This document shows positions 13,531 to 14,416 of a DNA stretch of 14,416 bases, piece after piece. Location: the NCBI RefSeq assembly GCF_000186865.1, contig NW_008705636.1:1-14416 (forward strand). Reading direction: 5' to 3'. The notes under the pieces were generated by a model. It saw only the letters and a program-made list of their open reading frames with translations. It did not search any database and was not told the DNA's origin. The position numbers and the translations under genes were made by a program. The stretch comes from Aureococcus anophagefferens (lineage: Eukaryota; Sar; Pelagophyceae; Pelagomonadales; Pelagomonadaceae). The first letter of the stretch is position 1; every line of letters starts with the position of its first letter.

Positions 13531-13742
13531 CGTCGAGCCTTGCAAGGCCTTCGATCGCTGTCTTTGCGGCTGCGTTGCAGCGCTGCGCGCGGCGTTGCAA
13601 GGCGCGCAGCGGGCGCGGCAGCGCGGGGGCAGGCGAAGCAAACCACGTGGGAGCAGAATTTCTAAGTCGAATTGGTACAGGTAATCTTCGATTAGCCAGG
13701 AAAGTAGCGCCCAGAGGAGAGAGAGAGAATGAGCTGTTATTT
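13531..13742. other. Right edge of the island, with GC-rich hairpin
   Basis: The inverted repeat CGCTGCGCGC (13581-13590) pairs with GCGCGCAGCG (13602-13611), and TTGCAAGG-type motifs recur (about 13541 and 13595). A purine run (GAGGAGAGAGAGAGAATGAG) precedes the conserved family leader. This is presumably the promoter region of ORF 5 and the boundary between the island and family copy 2. Confidence 0.4.
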
Positions 13743-13865
13743 ATTATTGCAGCTCAGTCGATACTCGCTCCTTATGCTCTTATCTGGCCGGCGCTGCTGA
13801 AGCAGCCCGCCGGCGAAATTCTTTCTGAAAAGGGGGGCATAGGGTAGATCCGGGAGGCGGCGGCC
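13743..13865 (+). repeat. Conserved leader of gene family, copy 2
   Basis: It matches 6170-6291 almost base for base, including the GCCGGC/GCTGC hairpin (about 13787-13814), with a few changes and one extra base near 13828-13855. The similarity begins sharply at ATTATTGCAGCTCAG. Sequences further upstream of the two copies are unrelated. Confidence 0.75.
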
Positions 13866-14416
13866 ATGGTCAGGACCAATCCGATCCCGGAGGGGTTGAG
13901 AGATCGCCCGTTCAGCGAGCAGGCGGAGGCCTTGCCAGCGCGGGAGGCGCTGCGGGCGGTGCTCTCGGCGGCCCCGGGCTTCAGGGATGAGACCCCCGAC
14001 CCCGTGACCTTTGCGACGGGGCTGTTGCCCCTAGCTAACGCGATATTTAGAGGGGACATGCCCCTGGAGGTGAATCAGTTTTCGCAGGGGGAGCAGATGG
14101 AGTTCGTCGGCCAGGCGGTGCACCAGTTGGTGCGGGAAAACTATCTGCAGCGAACAGTTTTCCAGGATTTTGGGCAGACATTGCTTGAGGTTACAAAAGC
14201 TGTTGAGAGCCGGGCTGCGGCGGTGAAGATGGAGCTTTCGATATGTGACGAGGAGCGGGCACCTGACCCAGTCGTGGGTCAGTTTCGGGTGAACGACAAG
14301 GAGTTGAATGCTCCTGTTACTGTGGCAATGTTGGATGCGCGCGATGCGACCAACAAGCGAGACTTCGAGACGATGCTGGGCGAGAATAATGTAACGTTAA
14401 CGGCCAGTTCACAGAG
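13866..14416 (+). CDS. Gene family copy 2, 5' part (runs off the right edge)
   Basis: An ATG at 13866 opens a frame with no stop to the window end (183 codons). It starts MVRTNPIPEGLRDRPFSEQA and continues through landmarks shared with copy 1: ALPAREAL, IFRGD, AVHQLVRENYL, ELSICDEERAPDP and DARDATNKRDFETML. It lacks the inserted element and has one rather than two 15-residue repeat units. It is therefore the uninterrupted reference that proves the insertion in copy 1. Function is unknown: no signal peptide, membrane segment or catalytic motif is visible. The N-terminal domain (about 120 residues) looks globular and mostly helical. Confidence 0.7.
   Translation, partial: MVRTNPIPEGLRDRPFSEQAEALPAREALRAVLSAAPGFRDETPDPVTFATGLLPLANAIFRGDMPLEVNQFSQGEQMEFVGQAVHQLVRENYLQRTVFQDFGQTLLEVTKAVESRAAAVKMELSICDEERAPDPVVGQFRVNDKELNAPVTVAMLDARDATNKRDFETMLGENNVTLTASSQ

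Noticed and set aside
8761..13742. Direct or inverted terminal repeats bounding the whole five-ORF island.
   Set aside because: Only trivial matches (ATTATT, AGTAATCTTC-like) were found by eye; boundaries remain undefined.

Overview
The window looks like nuclear DNA of a protist, most plausibly an alga, and a dinoflagellate or other introner-bearing lineage is a reasonable guess. The evidence is eukaryotic: reading frames that can only be joined by 59-75 nt GT-AG introns, a Ty3-type retroelement remnant, no bacterial operon signals, and a two-copy dispersed gene family. No rRNA, tRNA or CRISPR was seen. Taxonomy is inference only. Gene symbols are left empty because no gene was recognised with certainty.

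Left part (1-5600). The minus strand at 1-943 holds a frame-disrupted gag-protease fragment of a retrotransposon running off the left edge. A possible plus-strand exon lies at 967-1239. At 1617-3576 is a two-exon gene for a large histidine-cluster protein with a C-terminal membrane anchor, resembling copper monooxygenase/SURNod19-like ectoproteins. At 5284-4368 is a three-exon minus-strand gene of unknown function, followed by a small zinc-finger-like reading frame at 4230-4039. The three short introns inferred here all have GT at the donor and again just after the acceptor AG.

Middle (6170-8760) and right edge (13743-14416). Two copies of a gene family share a nearly identical leader of about 122 nt and homologous proteins. 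Copy 1 is interrupted 33 nt after its ATG by a 1402-bp element with perfect 12-bp terminal inverted repeats and a CTG target duplication. Removing the element plus one CTG gives a frame that aligns with copy 2. The terminal repeats also carry a GT donor and an AG acceptor, so splicing would keep the frame at a cost of five codons. This is the signature of an introner (an intron-generating transposon) and is the main discovery of the window. Copy 1 also has a later frameshift near 8345.

Between the two family copies (about 8761-13742) lies a compact five-ORF island: three forward ORFs (9182-10641) converging on two reverse ORFs (12325-11057 and 13530-12412). It has TATA-like boxes, a tandem 22-bp palindromic repeat in front of the forward set, and hairpins between the convergent units. 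None of its proteins was recognised. The layout resembles a small ambisense virus or plasmid integrated in the genome, but that is inference.
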